Shown: positions 1 through 7,990 of the stretch, one piece after another
Layout of the letters: the number at the start of each line of letters is the position of its first letter
Numbering within the stretch: position 1 is the first letter of the stretch
Assembly (NCBI RefSeq): GCF_022836495.1
Contig: NZ_BQXM01000010.1
Span: forward strand, 62,001 to 126,000
DNA: 64,000 nt
Direction: 5' to 3'
Source of the DNA: Desulforhabdus sp. TSK
Lineage (GTDB): Bacteria > Desulfobacterota > Syntrophobacteria > Syntrophobacterales > Syntrophobacteraceae
The notes under the pieces: generated by a model
What the model was told of the DNA's origin: nothing
Database searches by the model: none
Seen by the model: the letters and a program-made list of their open reading frames with translations, nothing else
Position numbers and translations under genes: made by a program

Positions 1-345
1 GTGCATGGCTGCGATGGCTGTGGCTACCCCAACCGCAGCCGCCAGCCACATCCAGGGATGCAGGAGCTTGTATGCAGAAACGCCGATGAGGGCTGAAATG
101 AGGTGCCCGCCCATGAGGTTGGGAGGCTGTGCCAGGGGGCTCTTGGTGGCCCCGAAAATGAGGACGGCAGAGGCACCGAAGGAGCCGATGATGAGCATGA
201 GATCGGTGCCTTTAAAAAAATGGTCATTGAGATAGCCGACAGCGGCGATTCCCAGAACGCTTCCTATCCAGGACCAGAAGATCTCGCGAAAGCCCACTCT
301 GGGAGGACTCTGGGTGCTTCCTTTCATCTTTTTCAGGTATTCCAT
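1..345 (-). CDS. HPP family integral membrane protein (3' end beyond window)
   Basis: Reading the minus strand from ATG 345 gives 115 codons that stay open to the window edge. The translation has hydrophobic segments and HPP-family features: GSFGASAVLIFGA, SPLAQPPNLMGGHLIS and a following small-residue helix. HPP proteins are membrane proteins with several TM helices, implicated in anion (nitrite) transport in plastids and cyanobacteria; the function here is not shown. The start overlaps the end of the upstream CBS gene by 13 bp, with an AGGCAGG-like ribosome site before it, suggesting coupled translation. In many bacteria HPP and CBS domains are fused in one protein; here they are separate but adjacent. 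Only the N-terminal part is visible. Confidence 0.85.
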   Translation of the reverse strand, partial: MEYLKKMKGSTQSPPRVGFREIFWSWIGSVLGIAAVGYLNDHFFKGTDLMLIIGSFGASAVLIFGATKSPLAQPPNLMGGHLISALIGVSAYKLLHPWMWLAAAVGVATAIAAMH

Positions 346-965
346 GAGCAAGTCCTGCCTCTCATTGTGGCATTCACGATGTCGCTTCGTGCGATGATCC
401 CTGCCAGTCGACCGTCGGGGTCCGTCACCGGCAGCCTGTTGATTCCCTTTTGAGTGAGCAATTCCACGATCTCACCCAGGAAGGCATCTTCTGAGACCGT
501 GACGGCGGGAGAGGTCATCACCTCGCCGGCTTTCAGCTTCCGGACAGGAACAGCCATGCAGCCTCCCGCATGGAGACAGCGCTGCAGGGCAGCCATGAAA
601 TTTCCCGTTTTCTCACCCAGGAATTGAAAGAGAATGTCCTTCTCTGAAATGACCCCCAGGACCTTTCCCTCGGAATCCAATACGGGTACACCGGAAACCC
701 CGTGCTCACTCATGACTTCAACGACGTCGGCCAGGGGGTTCTCGGGTTGCACGGAGACGACCTTCGTCGCCATAATATCCCGAGCGGATACGGACCGGGC
801 GAATCGCTCCATGGCATGCCTGTACGCAATACAGTACAGTTCCTTGAAATCTCCTGGAGTAATATCGATATATCCCGAAATGGACTTCATGGCCTCGTAG
901 ATATCGGCATCGGTCAATCCCACTCCGGATAAATCCACCTCTGTGCTTTCTGTTCTCTTTTTCAT
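333..965 (-). CDS. Tandem CBS-domain protein
   Basis: 210 residues. After an approx. 60-residue N-terminal segment there are two CBS domains: the first starts at SARDIMATKVVSVQPENPL (around residues 60-115) and contains GVSGVPVLDSEGKVLGVIS, the second contains VMTSPAVTVSED and GINRLPVTDPDGRLAGIIARSDI near the C-terminus. CBS pairs bind adenosyl nucleotides and act as energy or redox sensors. The gene is soluble, lies directly upstream of and overlaps the HPP membrane protein, so it most likely gates or senses for it. The ligand cannot be deduced. Confidence 0.9.
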   Translation of the reverse strand: MKKRTESTEVDLSGVGLTDADIYEAMKSISGYIDITPGDFKELYCIAYRHAMERFARSVSARDIMATKVVSVQPENPLADVVEVMSEHGVSGVPVLDSEGKVLGVISEKDILFQFLGEKTGNFMAALQRCLHAGGCMAVPVRKLKAGEVMTSPAVTVSEDAFLGEIVELLTQKGINRLPVTDPDGRLAGIIARSDIVNATMRGRTCSWNT

Positions 966-994
966 GGCATGGCTCTTTCCAATACAGCTGCTTT

Positions 995-1555
995 CTACGG
1001 GTGTAGATAGAGGCCTTTTAAATTGTCCAACATGAGGTGAAACTGTTCATGCCTGCCGACACCGATCTTTTCGTTTTCGATTCGCTCGAATCCGTCGGAC
1101 AGTTCGGCCTGCTTCGCCTCCGAAAGCTCTCGTTCGGCCAGAGGAAACAGGACATTGTTCTCTTTTTCGATGTGCAGGCCCAACAGAGCAACGTATTCTC
1201 TTGCATCCCGATTAAAATCGACAGAGGTCCCAGGCTCCCCCGGCCTGTGTGCCGAAAACGATTTACTCATCCTCTGAACACATTCGCGTCCCTGTTGATG
1301 CTCTTTCAGCAAGACACCGATGGGGCCGCCCTCCACTTTAACTCCTACCTGCTCCAAAGCGGGGAAAAGCAGCTCTTCTTCTTTGCCGTGATGGCATTTG
1401 TCCACAAACACCGAAAAAAATTCCAAGAGCTGAGCGACGGCATCGCCGACGCCGGGATCTCCCTGCCGCTCCATTCTCGTACAAATCTCTTCGAGCACCC
1501 TGAGTGTCAGCTTTACGGCCTCATGCTCCATTCTGAGCTCTTCCACAGGCTTCAT
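995..1555 (-). CDS. Hemerythrin HHE domain protein
   Basis: 186 residues from ATG 1555, which has an AGGGG ribosome site 8 nt upstream; a TTG two codons earlier is less likely. The four-helix HHE pattern is visible: His11, His55/His56 with Glu60 (CHHGKEEELLFP), His86 (LLKEHQQGR), and His128 with Glu132 (LGLHIEKENNVLFPLA). These residues fit a di-iron carboxylate-bridged site. Proteins of this type bind O2 or NO or aid Fe-S repair. It sits next to a hybrid-cluster protein gene, consistent with a nitrosative or oxidative stress role, which is inference. Confidence 0.9.
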   Translation of the reverse strand: MKPVEELRMEHEAVKLTLRVLEEICTRMERQGDPGVGDAVAQLLEFFSVFVDKCHHGKEEELLFPALEQVGVKVEGGPIGVLLKEHQQGRECVQRMSKSFSAHRPGEPGTSVDFNRDAREYVALLGLHIEKENNVLFPLAERELSEAKQAELSDGFERIENEKIGVGRHEQFHLMLDNLKGLYLHP

Positions 1556-1692
1556 GATCAATCCCCTTTCTTCATTTTAGCGAACCAGGGCAAAACAATA
1601 CGGAACCTCAATCCATGCTGCTGCTGGATGGGTTCCGGCATTCACATTCCAACACCAGGGAGAGGCCCGAAGTCCTCCCCCTGTATGGCAGG

Positions 1693-3327
1693 TTAACCCA
1701 GGATGGCTTTCAAGTCTTCATCGGGTGTGCTGATGGGCATGATGTTAAAATTTTTCACTAAAACATCCAGCACGTTCGGCGTAACGAACGCCGGCAGGGA
1801 TGGGCCAAGCCGGATGTTCTTGATGCCGAGGTGGAGGAGCGTCAGCAGGATGGCCACGGCCTTTTGCTCATACCATGAAAGCACCAGGGAGAGAGGAAGG
1901 TCATTCACTCCCACGTTGAAGGCCTTGGAGAGTGCCACGGCGATCTGGATGGCCGAATACGCGTCGTTGCACTGCCCCACATCCATGAGCCGCGGGAGCC
2001 CCCCGATGGTTCCCAGGTCTTTATCGAAGAAGCGAAACTTGCCGCAGGCAAGGGTCAGCACGACGCAGTCCTGGGGAACCTTTTCCACGAATTCCGTGTA
2101 ATAGTTGCGGCCGGGCTTTGCTCCGTCACAGCCGGCCACCAGGAAGAAGTGCCGGATCGCCTTGTTTTTGACGGCATCGATCACCTTGTCGGCAACACTC
2201 ATGACGGTGTTGCGCCCGAAACCCACCATGACTTCCTTGCCGTTGGAGTTTTCCTGGAAACCTGGAAGCTCCAGGGCCTTTTGGATGACGGGGGAGAAGT
2301 TGCGATCGGCGATATGGGGGACTCCCGGCCAACCCACCAGGCCCGAGGTGAAAATGTTCTTCGTATAACTCTCCTGAGGTCGCTGGATGCAGTTGGTCGT
2401 CATGAGGATGGCGCCGGGGAACTGACCAAACTCCTTTTGCTGGTTCTGCCAAGCCGTTCCATAGTGGCCGTAGAAATGGGGATATTTCTTCAGCTCGGGA
2501 TAGCCATGGGTGGGGAGCATCTCACCGTGGGTATAGATATCGATCCCCTTGCCCTCCGTCTGCTCGAGGAGCTCTGCGAGGTCCTTGAGGTCATGGCCGG
2601 AGACGAGGATCGCCTTACCTTTTCTGTGCCCCAGGGGAACTTTCGTCGGAACGGGATGCCCATAGGTCCCCGTATTGCCCGCATCCAGAAGATCCATGGC
2701 TCTCAGATTGACTTCACCACACTTGAGGGTCAGCCCTACCCAGGCATTGAGGTCAAGGTCCTTTTTCATCATGGCAGCGAGGGCTTCATGGACAAATGCG
2801 TAAACGGAATCGTCCTCCTGCCCCAGGATCTGGGCATGGTCCGCATAGGCGCAGACTCCCCTCAGACCGAAGAGGACGGTGTGCTGCAGGGAGAGGATGT
2901 CCGCATTTACGCTGGGGTCGGGTTTGACGCCGACCTTTTCTCCCTGGGCCACCATGCCCTCGAGAGTCGATTCCAGCTGGAAATTGGCCGCATCGTCGGC
3001 AAAATCCGTCTTCCCGCCTGCTGCCTTGACTTTGGCTTTGAGGCTGTCTCTCAACGCCACCACTCGTTTGAGGAAATTCATCAGATCCGCGGGATCGAAG
3101 TTGACATTGGTCAGTGTCGAGAACATGGCTTCACAGGTGGAAACATTGACTTCGCCATCGACGACGCCGACTTTTCGCCCTTCCACAGCATAAAGGGCGA
3201 GTCCTTTCAAGGCATGGGTCAGAAGGTCCTGGAGTGCTGCAACGTCGGGCTGTTTCCCGCACACACCGATTTTTACACAGCCTTCGCCTTTTGCCGTCTG
3301 CTCACATTGGTAGCAAAACATGTCCAT
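1693..3327 (-). CDS. hcp: Hybrid-cluster protein / hydroxylamine reductase, copy 1
   Basis: 544 residues. Start ATG 3327 is chosen because AAGGAG lies 3-8 nt upstream and the product then begins MDMFCYQCEQ, as in the family; an open frame reaches back to 3447. The N-terminal cluster is Cys5, Cys8, Cys17, Cys23 (C-x2-C-x8-C-x5-C, the class I arrangement of strict anaerobes). The hybrid-cluster ligands are present: His245, Glu269, Cys313, Cys400 (VAGCDGAKPG, the persulfide Cys), Cys428, Cys453 and Glu488. HCP reduces hydroxylamine in vitro and acts as NO reductase or in S-nitrosation in vivo; cytoplasmic. It lies downstream of the TetR gene on the same strand; a near-identical paralog runs the other way at 4480-6204. 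Confidence 0.97.
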   Translation of the reverse strand: MDMFCYQCEQTAKGEGCVKIGVCGKQPDVAALQDLLTHALKGLALYAVEGRKVGVVDGEVNVSTCEAMFSTLTNVNFDPADLMNFLKRVVALRDSLKAKVKAAGGKTDFADDAANFQLESTLEGMVAQGEKVGVKPDPSVNADILSLQHTVLFGLRGVCAYADHAQILGQEDDSVYAFVHEALAAMMKKDLDLNAWVGLTLKCGEVNLRAMDLLDAGNTGTYGHPVPTKVPLGHRKGKAILVSGHDLKDLAELLEQTEGKGIDIYTHGEMLPTHGYPELKKYPHFYGHYGTAWQNQQKEFGQFPGAILMTTNCIQRPQESYTKNIFTSGLVGWPGVPHIADRNFSPVIQKALELPGFQENSNGKEVMVGFGRNTVMSVADKVIDAVKNKAIRHFFLVAGCDGAKPGRNYYTEFVEKVPQDCVVLTLACGKFRFFDKDLGTIGGLPRLMDVGQCNDAYSAIQIAVALSKAFNVGVNDLPLSLVLSWYEQKAVAILLTLLHLGIKNIRLGPSLPAFVTPNVLDVLVKNFNIMPISTPDEDLKAILG

Positions 3328-3519
3328 TTTCTCCTTTTTGTCTTGGGTTGTTACAGAGGAGCGCCCGGTTTTTTGAACGGGAACCGAAAGCCCGGCGCCC
3401 ATCCCCTTCAGGGGTGCCATTGAATTTAACGTGCATCGCTCAGGCAATGATCCAGACCGAGGATTCGATCCCAGCGATTAAAACCATTGTGGGCAAAAGC
3501 CGTCACAATCCTCCATACA

Positions 3520-4116
3520 TCATGGGCGGATAGCTTCTGCAAAGATGGACCAACCTTTTTCCACCTGTTTTTTGGCGTCAAATTCGCCGTCGCTCAGGTG
3601 CCAGAGAATGGCGGTCGGCTGCAAAAGACCCAGGAACATGACAGCGAGTGCTTCTGGATCCAGCTCGGGCCGAATGGAACGGACCTGCTGGCCTTGGCGG
3701 AAAATGGATGCGAGCTCGGAGATGTATCTCATGATGATGTCTTTGAGCCTGGACCTGTGCTCAGATTTTCCTCCATAAATATCTTCAGAAAAGAGGATTC
3801 TCGGCATGGCACTGTGCCCCACAACGAGCTCCACATGAGCGGCCAGCAGCTGCTTGAGCTGGTCCAGTGGATGGGGCGTCATCGAGAGCACGGACCGAAC
3901 ATTCCCTAGAAGACGGTTTTGGAGGTGGTCCAGTACAGCCTCTATCACCTCATCCTTGTTTTTAAAATGATGATAAATGGCCGAGGGAGCGACACCCACC
4001 TGACGGGCGAGCCCGGCCATATTGAATCCCTTCATCCCTTGGCTGGCGATGAGCTCCACAGCAGCCTGAGCGATTTGTTCCCGGCGAATTTCCGTGGCGA
4101 ATTTTTTAACGCTCAT
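3520..4116 (-). CDS. TetR/AcrR family transcriptional regulator
   Basis: 198 residues from ATG 4116, preceded by TTGAGGG with 5 nt spacing. The N-terminal helix-turn-helix is clear: RREQIAQAAVELIASQGMKG then MAGLARQVGVAPSAIYHHF and KNKDEVIEAVLDHL. The C-terminal ligand/dimer domain (about residues 70-198) is not specific enough to name an effector. The gene sits between the two divergent hcp genes, with a dyad just upstream of its ribosome site, so autoregulation and control of one or both hcp genes is plausible. Not proven by sequence. Confidence 0.92.
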   Translation of the reverse strand: MSVKKFATEIRREQIAQAAVELIASQGMKGFNMAGLARQVGVAPSAIYHHFKNKDEVIEAVLDHLQNRLLGNVRSVLSMTPHPLDQLKQLLAAHVELVVGHSAMPRILFSEDIYGGKSEHRSRLKDIIMRYISELASIFRQGQQVRSIRPELDPEALAVMFLGLLQPTAILWHLSDGEFDAKKQVEKGWSIFAEAIRP

Positions 4117-4129
4117 GTATACCCTCAAC

Positions 4130-4143
4130 TGAATGTATATTCA
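4130..4143. promoter_or_regulatory. Dyad upstream of the TetR gene
   Basis: TGAAT-GTAT-ATTCA, two perfect 5-nt arms around a 4-nt spacer, lies 14 nt before the TetR start codon. Its place just ahead of the ribosome site is typical of an autoregulatory operator. It is short, so chance is possible. Confidence 0.4.
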
Positions 4144-4290
4144 CATTAGCTAGGGCCAGTCCGCCTGTTTGTCAAGGTCGTACTCATCGGCAAGCAGGCC
4201 TGCACCCGTTGTGGAACATGCGGAAGCCTGCATCGCACCGACACCGAGTAGAGGTTGTCGTCACTTTACCTCTGGCAAAAGCGCAGGCAT

Positions 4291-4332
4291 TTGACTTGAG
4301 TCAACCCCCCCGCAGAGTCGGTACGATATAGA
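4291..4332 (+). promoter_or_regulatory. HcpR-type operator and inferred class II promoter of hcp copy 2
   Basis: 4291-4304 reads TTGAC-TTGA-GTCAA, an exact match to the TTGACnnnnGTCAA dyad proposed for the CRP/FNR-family regulator HcpR in deltaproteobacteria and distinct from FNR (TTGATnnnnATCAA). A TATAGA -10-like hexamer is at 4327-4332, and there is no -35 box at the right distance. A start site near 4339 would put the dyad centre (4297.5) at about -41.5, the class II activator position. The operator is seen directly; promoter and start site are inferred. Confidence 0.75.
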
Positions 4333-4479
4333 AGGGACGAAAGCAACGGCTACAAAAATGCGAGACTGCCCTCCGAGGCGCCATGTTCTTGGAGGGGGTG
4401 ACAATGTGGAGCTCGGGAAGTTGATGTGGTGTAAGAGGTTTTTTTGATCCGAATCATGATTCATTGGGAGGTTTCAGCT

Positions 4480-6204
4480 ATGTCGTTTATGAAAATGATC
4501 AAAGATGGGTTGGCGAAGGCGTTTTCCAGGGGAGCAGAGGCAGGCGGCCAACAGGTGATGGAACGTAGTGAGCCCATGTTCTGTTACCAGTGTGAGCAGG
4601 CGGCAAAGGGTGAAGGGTGTACAAAGGTGGGGATATGCGGCAAGCAGCCGGAAGTCTCAGACCTTCAGGATCTTTTGATATACGCCCTCAAGGGACTCTC
4701 CATCTACGCTGTCGCGGGGAGAAAAGTCGGAGTGGTCGATCAAAAAGTCAACGTCTTCACCTGTGAAGCTCTTTTTTCTACTCTGACCAACGTCAATTTC
4801 GATCAGGAACGTGTGGCCGATCTTACCAGGCGGGCTGTCGCCATGCGTGACTCTTTGCGGGGAAAAGTGCAAGGGGCTGGGGGAGCGGTGGAGAGCTCCC
4901 ACGACGCCGCAACGTTCAAGCTCGAGTCCACCATGGAAGGAATGGTTGCACAGAGTGCACGCGCGGGCCTCAAAGCCGACACGTCCATCAACCCCGACAT
5001 CCTCTCTCTTGAGCATATTTTGCTTTTTGGTCTGAAGGGAGTGGCCGCCTATGCGGATCATGCCCACATCCTCGGCCAGGAAGATGACAGCGTCTATACA
5101 TTCGTTCACGAAGGGCTCGCCTCTCTCACCAGGAGCGACCTTGGCCTGAACGATTGGGTAGGTCTGGTGCTCAAGTGTGGCGAGGTGAACCTGAGGGCTA
5201 TGGAGCTCCTGGATTCGGGCAACACAGGGACCTACGGACACCCCGTTCCGACGAAAGTCCCCCTGGGGCACCGAAAGGGCAAAGCGATTCTTGTCTCCGG
5301 CCACGATCTGAAGGACCTCGCAGAGCTCCTCGAGCAGACGGAGGGCAAAGGGATCGATATCTATACCCATGGCGAGATGCTTCCCACCCATGGGTATCCC
5401 GAGCTGAAAAAATATCCCCATTTCTACGGCCACTATGGAACGGCCTGGCAGAATCAGCAGAAGGAGTTTGCCGCATTTCCGGGGGCGATTCTCATGACGA
5501 CCAACTGCATCCAGAAGCCCCAGGGCTCCTACTCGGCCAATATCTTCACGACGGGACTCGTCGGATGGCCGGGAGTCGTGCATGTCCCCAACGGGAATTT
5601 TGCCCCGGTGATCAAACGTGCCCTCGAACTGCCGGGCTTTCAGGAAGACAGCAATGGGAAAGAGGTCATGGTCGGTTTCGGGCGCAACACCGTCATGAGC
5701 GTTGCCGATACGGTGATTGATGCCGTCAAGAATAAGGCGATCCGCCACTTTTTCCTGGTGGCCGGATGCGACGGGGCAAAGCCCGGCCGCAACTATTACA
5801 CGGAATTCGTGGAAAAAGTCCCCCAGGACTGCGTCGTGCTGACCCTTGCCTGCGGCAAGTTCCGCTTCTTCGACAAAGACCTGGGAACCATCGGGGGCCT
5901 TCCCCGTCTCATGGATGTGGGGCAATGCAACGACGCGTATTCGGCCATCCAGATCGCAGTGGCGCTATCCAAGGCCTTCAACGTGGGAGTCAATGATCTG
6001 CCGCTTTCTCTGATCCTGTCTTGGTACGAACAGAAGGCTGTGGCGATCCTGCTCACGCTGCTCCATTTGGGGATCAAGAACATTCGACTGGGTCCATCGC
6101 TTCCGGCTTTCGTTACGCCGAACGTGCTGGATGTGCTGGTGAAAAACTTCAATATCATGCCGATTTCCACGCCGGATGAGGACCTCAAGGCGATCCTCGG
6201 TTAA
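4480..6204 (+). CDS. hcp: Hybrid-cluster protein / hydroxylamine reductase, copy 2, with N-terminal extension
   Basis: 574 residues from ATG 4480, which follows GGGAGG by 9 nt. Residues 1-32 are an extra, Lys/Met-rich segment (MSFMKMIKDGLAKAFSRG) absent from copy 1; the canonical protein begins at MFCYQCEQ. N-terminal cluster ligands are Cys35, Cys38, Cys47, Cys53; hybrid-cluster ligands correspond to His275, Glu299, Cys343, Cys430, Cys458, Cys483, Glu518. The last roughly 160 residues match copy 1 at all but one position (Ile for Val), while the first third differs clearly. The HcpR-like operator upstream suggests this copy is the nitrosative-stress-induced one. Start choice is moderately certain; a later ATG at the canonical N-terminus has no good ribosome site. 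Confidence 0.96.
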   Translation: MSFMKMIKDGLAKAFSRGAEAGGQQVMERSEPMFCYQCEQAAKGEGCTKVGICGKQPEVSDLQDLLIYALKGLSIYAVAGRKVGVVDQKVNVFTCEALFSTLTNVNFDQERVADLTRRAVAMRDSLRGKVQGAGGAVESSHDAATFKLESTMEGMVAQSARAGLKADTSINPDILSLEHILLFGLKGVAAYADHAHILGQEDDSVYTFVHEGLASLTRSDLGLNDWVGLVLKCGEVNLRAMELLDSGNTGTYGHPVPTKVPLGHRKGKAILVSGHDLKDLAELLEQTEGKGIDIYTHGEMLPTHGYPELKKYPHFYGHYGTAWQNQQKEFAAFPGAILMTTNCIQKPQGSYSANIFTTGLVGWPGVVHVPNGNFAPVIKRALELPGFQEDSNGKEVMVGFGRNTVMSVADTVIDAVKNKAIRHFFLVAGCDGAKPGRNYYTEFVEKVPQDCVVLTLACGKFRFFDKDLGTIGGLPRLMDVGQCNDAYSAIQIAVALSKAFNVGVNDLPLSLILSWYEQKAVAILLTLLHLGIKNIRLGPSLPAFVTPNVLDVLVKNFNIMPISTPDEDLKAILG

Positions 6205-6213
6205 GGGAGAACT

Positions 6214-6248
6214 CCGGGGCGGGTGCTGTCTTTCCGCACCTGCCCCGG
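6214..6248 (+). terminator. Strong GC hairpin after hcp copy 2
   Basis: CCGGGGCGGGTGC pairs with GCACCTGCCCCGG (12 of 13 positions) around a 9-nt loop, 10 nt after the hcp stop codon. There is no U-run after it, so it may be an RNA 3' stabiliser or a weak terminator rather than a full intrinsic terminator. Confidence 0.5.
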
Positions 6249-6323
6249 AAGAGTAGAGCTTTCAATCCATTGAGGTCGTGAAATAAGACGATGGCGACCT
6301 TTCTCAGGCTCACGAGGTAAACC

Positions 6324-7970
6324 ATGCTGCGCGTATTGCGTCACGACATTTTGGACCCCGCCAAATTCGTCATTACCCTGGAGCTCGTACCAGGCAGGGA
6401 GTCCAGGGGATTCAAGATCGATACCGTCCTGCAAATGGCCGCCGACGCCTATGCCGACGGACGCATTTCGGCCGTCTCCATTACGGACAATCCGGGAGGC
6501 AATCCCTCCCTCAGTCCCGATGGGCTCGGCAATGAGATCTTCCGTTTCGGAATGGACGTGATCATTCACTTTACCTGTCGAGATTCCAACCGCATCGGCA
6601 TGGAAAGTCGGGCCTGGCAGCTGGACCGGCTGGGAATGAAAAACATTCTGGCACTGACAGGAGATTATTCCGGCACCGGTTTTGGGGGAATGGGCAAGCC
6701 CGTGTTCGATCTCGATTCCGTGAATCTCATTTGCGCCCTGAACATGATGAGCAGAAAAGTGGAAGAGCGCGGCGATCCCGAAAGCTTTCTCATTGGGTGT
6801 GCCGTCTCACCCTTCAAAAGTACCGAGGCCGAAACCTTTGCGCAGTATGCCAAGCTCTGCCGGAAGGTCTCCGCCGGGGCACATTTCGTCATCACTCAAC
6901 TGGGCTACGATGCTCGAAAGTTTCAGGAGCTCTTGCAGATCCAACGTGACTTCGGGATTCAAATCCCCACCCTGGCGTCCATATACCACCTGACCCCGGC
7001 TGTCGCTCAAATCATGAACAGCGGTAAGATCCCGGGTGTGGTCGTCACCGACAAGCTGCTCAAGCTGGTGAAGGACGAATGGCGCAACAAGCATGCAGGA
7101 CGCAAGGCTGCAATCGAGCGCTCGGCGCGGCTGATCGCTGTCGTCAAGGGGATGGGGTATCGTGGAGTTCACGTCAGCGGTGTTCACCAGAGCTTTGAGA
7201 CGGTGGCCCAAATCCTGGACCGGTCGGTGGAAATAGAGTCCCGATGGGAAGAGTTTGTACGCGACTTCGATTTTCCTCAAGAAAACGGCTTCTATGTCTA
7301 TAAGAAAGATCCCACGACAGGACTTTCGACCAACGCACTCCATCCCTTCAGCGGCACATCCTCCCGGCTGGAACGGATCGGCTACCAGTGGTTCAAGCAT
7401 ACCCACGATTTCCTCTTCGCTTTCGACAGTCCTTTGGCGCGCGGACTGCGCATTGTGGCGAGCGAGATGGACAAGAGAAGGGCGGGACATCTCGTGATGC
7501 GAGTGGTGGAAGATTCGACGAAGACACTACTCCTCAGCTGCCGACGCTGCGGGGATTGCGCCATTCAGCACGTTGCGTTTCTTTGCCCGGAATCCCAGTG
7601 CCCCAAGCACATTCGCAACGGTCCATGCGGCGGGAGCCGCGACGGCCGATGTGAAGTGCGTCCGGAGCGGCATTGCGTCTGGTTCAGGGCCTACAATCGA
7701 CTGGCGGCGGTCGGTGCGACGAAAGAGCTGGCATTCGGTTGCGTCCCGCCCCGCATGTGGGAGCTCAATCGGACATCCTCGTGGCTCAACTTTCACATGC
7801 GGCGTGATCACCAGAGCATGGGGATCGAGATCTCCAACACATGCAGTGGGCCTCGCAGTGAAATTCCGGCAGCCTTCCAGGCCGGCAGGAGTGGTCCAGG
7901 GGCGAGTCTGCATGACGGCGAGCAGGAAGAAGCCGGGGCTGAAACGGGAGGAGTCGCCCGAAAGACATGA
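6324..7970 (+). CDS. MetF-like methylenetetrahydrofolate reductase with Cys-rich C-terminal domain
   Basis: 548 residues. Residues 1 to about 300 form the MetF TIM barrel (VITLELVPGRE, SITDNPGGNPSLSPDGL, MKNILALTGDYSGTGFGG, FVITQLGYDARKF). The C-terminal part (about 395-460) has many cysteines: CRRCGDCAIQHVAFLCPES, CPKHIRNGPCGG, then RCEVRPERHCVW, the pattern of the MTHFR C-terminal domain found in anaerobes, probably binding Fe-S clusters or zinc. Expected reaction: reduction of methylene-H4folate to methyl-H4folate, in methionine synthesis or the methyl branch of the Wood-Ljungdahl pathway. The last 60 residues look like a poorly conserved tail. Convergent with hpnI, 20 bp away. Confidence 0.9.
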   Translation: MLRVLRHDILDPAKFVITLELVPGRESRGFKIDTVLQMAADAYADGRISAVSITDNPGGNPSLSPDGLGNEIFRFGMDVIIHFTCRDSNRIGMESRAWQLDRLGMKNILALTGDYSGTGFGGMGKPVFDLDSVNLICALNMMSRKVEERGDPESFLIGCAVSPFKSTEAETFAQYAKLCRKVSAGAHFVITQLGYDARKFQELLQIQRDFGIQIPTLASIYHLTPAVAQIMNSGKIPGVVVTDKLLKLVKDEWRNKHAGRKAAIERSARLIAVVKGMGYRGVHVSGVHQSFETVAQILDRSVEIESRWEEFVRDFDFPQENGFYVYKKDPTTGLSTNALHPFSGTSSRLERIGYQWFKHTHDFLFAFDSPLARGLRIVASEMDKRRAGHLVMRVVEDSTKTLLLSCRRCGDCAIQHVAFLCPESQCPKHIRNGPCGGSRDGRCEVRPERHCVWFRAYNRLAAVGATKELAFGCVPPRMWELNRTSSWLNFHMRRDHQSMGIEISNTCSGPRSEIPAAFQAGRSGPGASLHDGEQEEAGAETGGVARKT

Positions 7971-7990
7971 TTCAAAGTTGGACCACCCTC

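Noticed and set aside
1693-6204. Recent gene conversion between the hcp copies
   Set aside because: Protein identity at the C-terminus is near complete but synonymous differences are abundant in the same segment.
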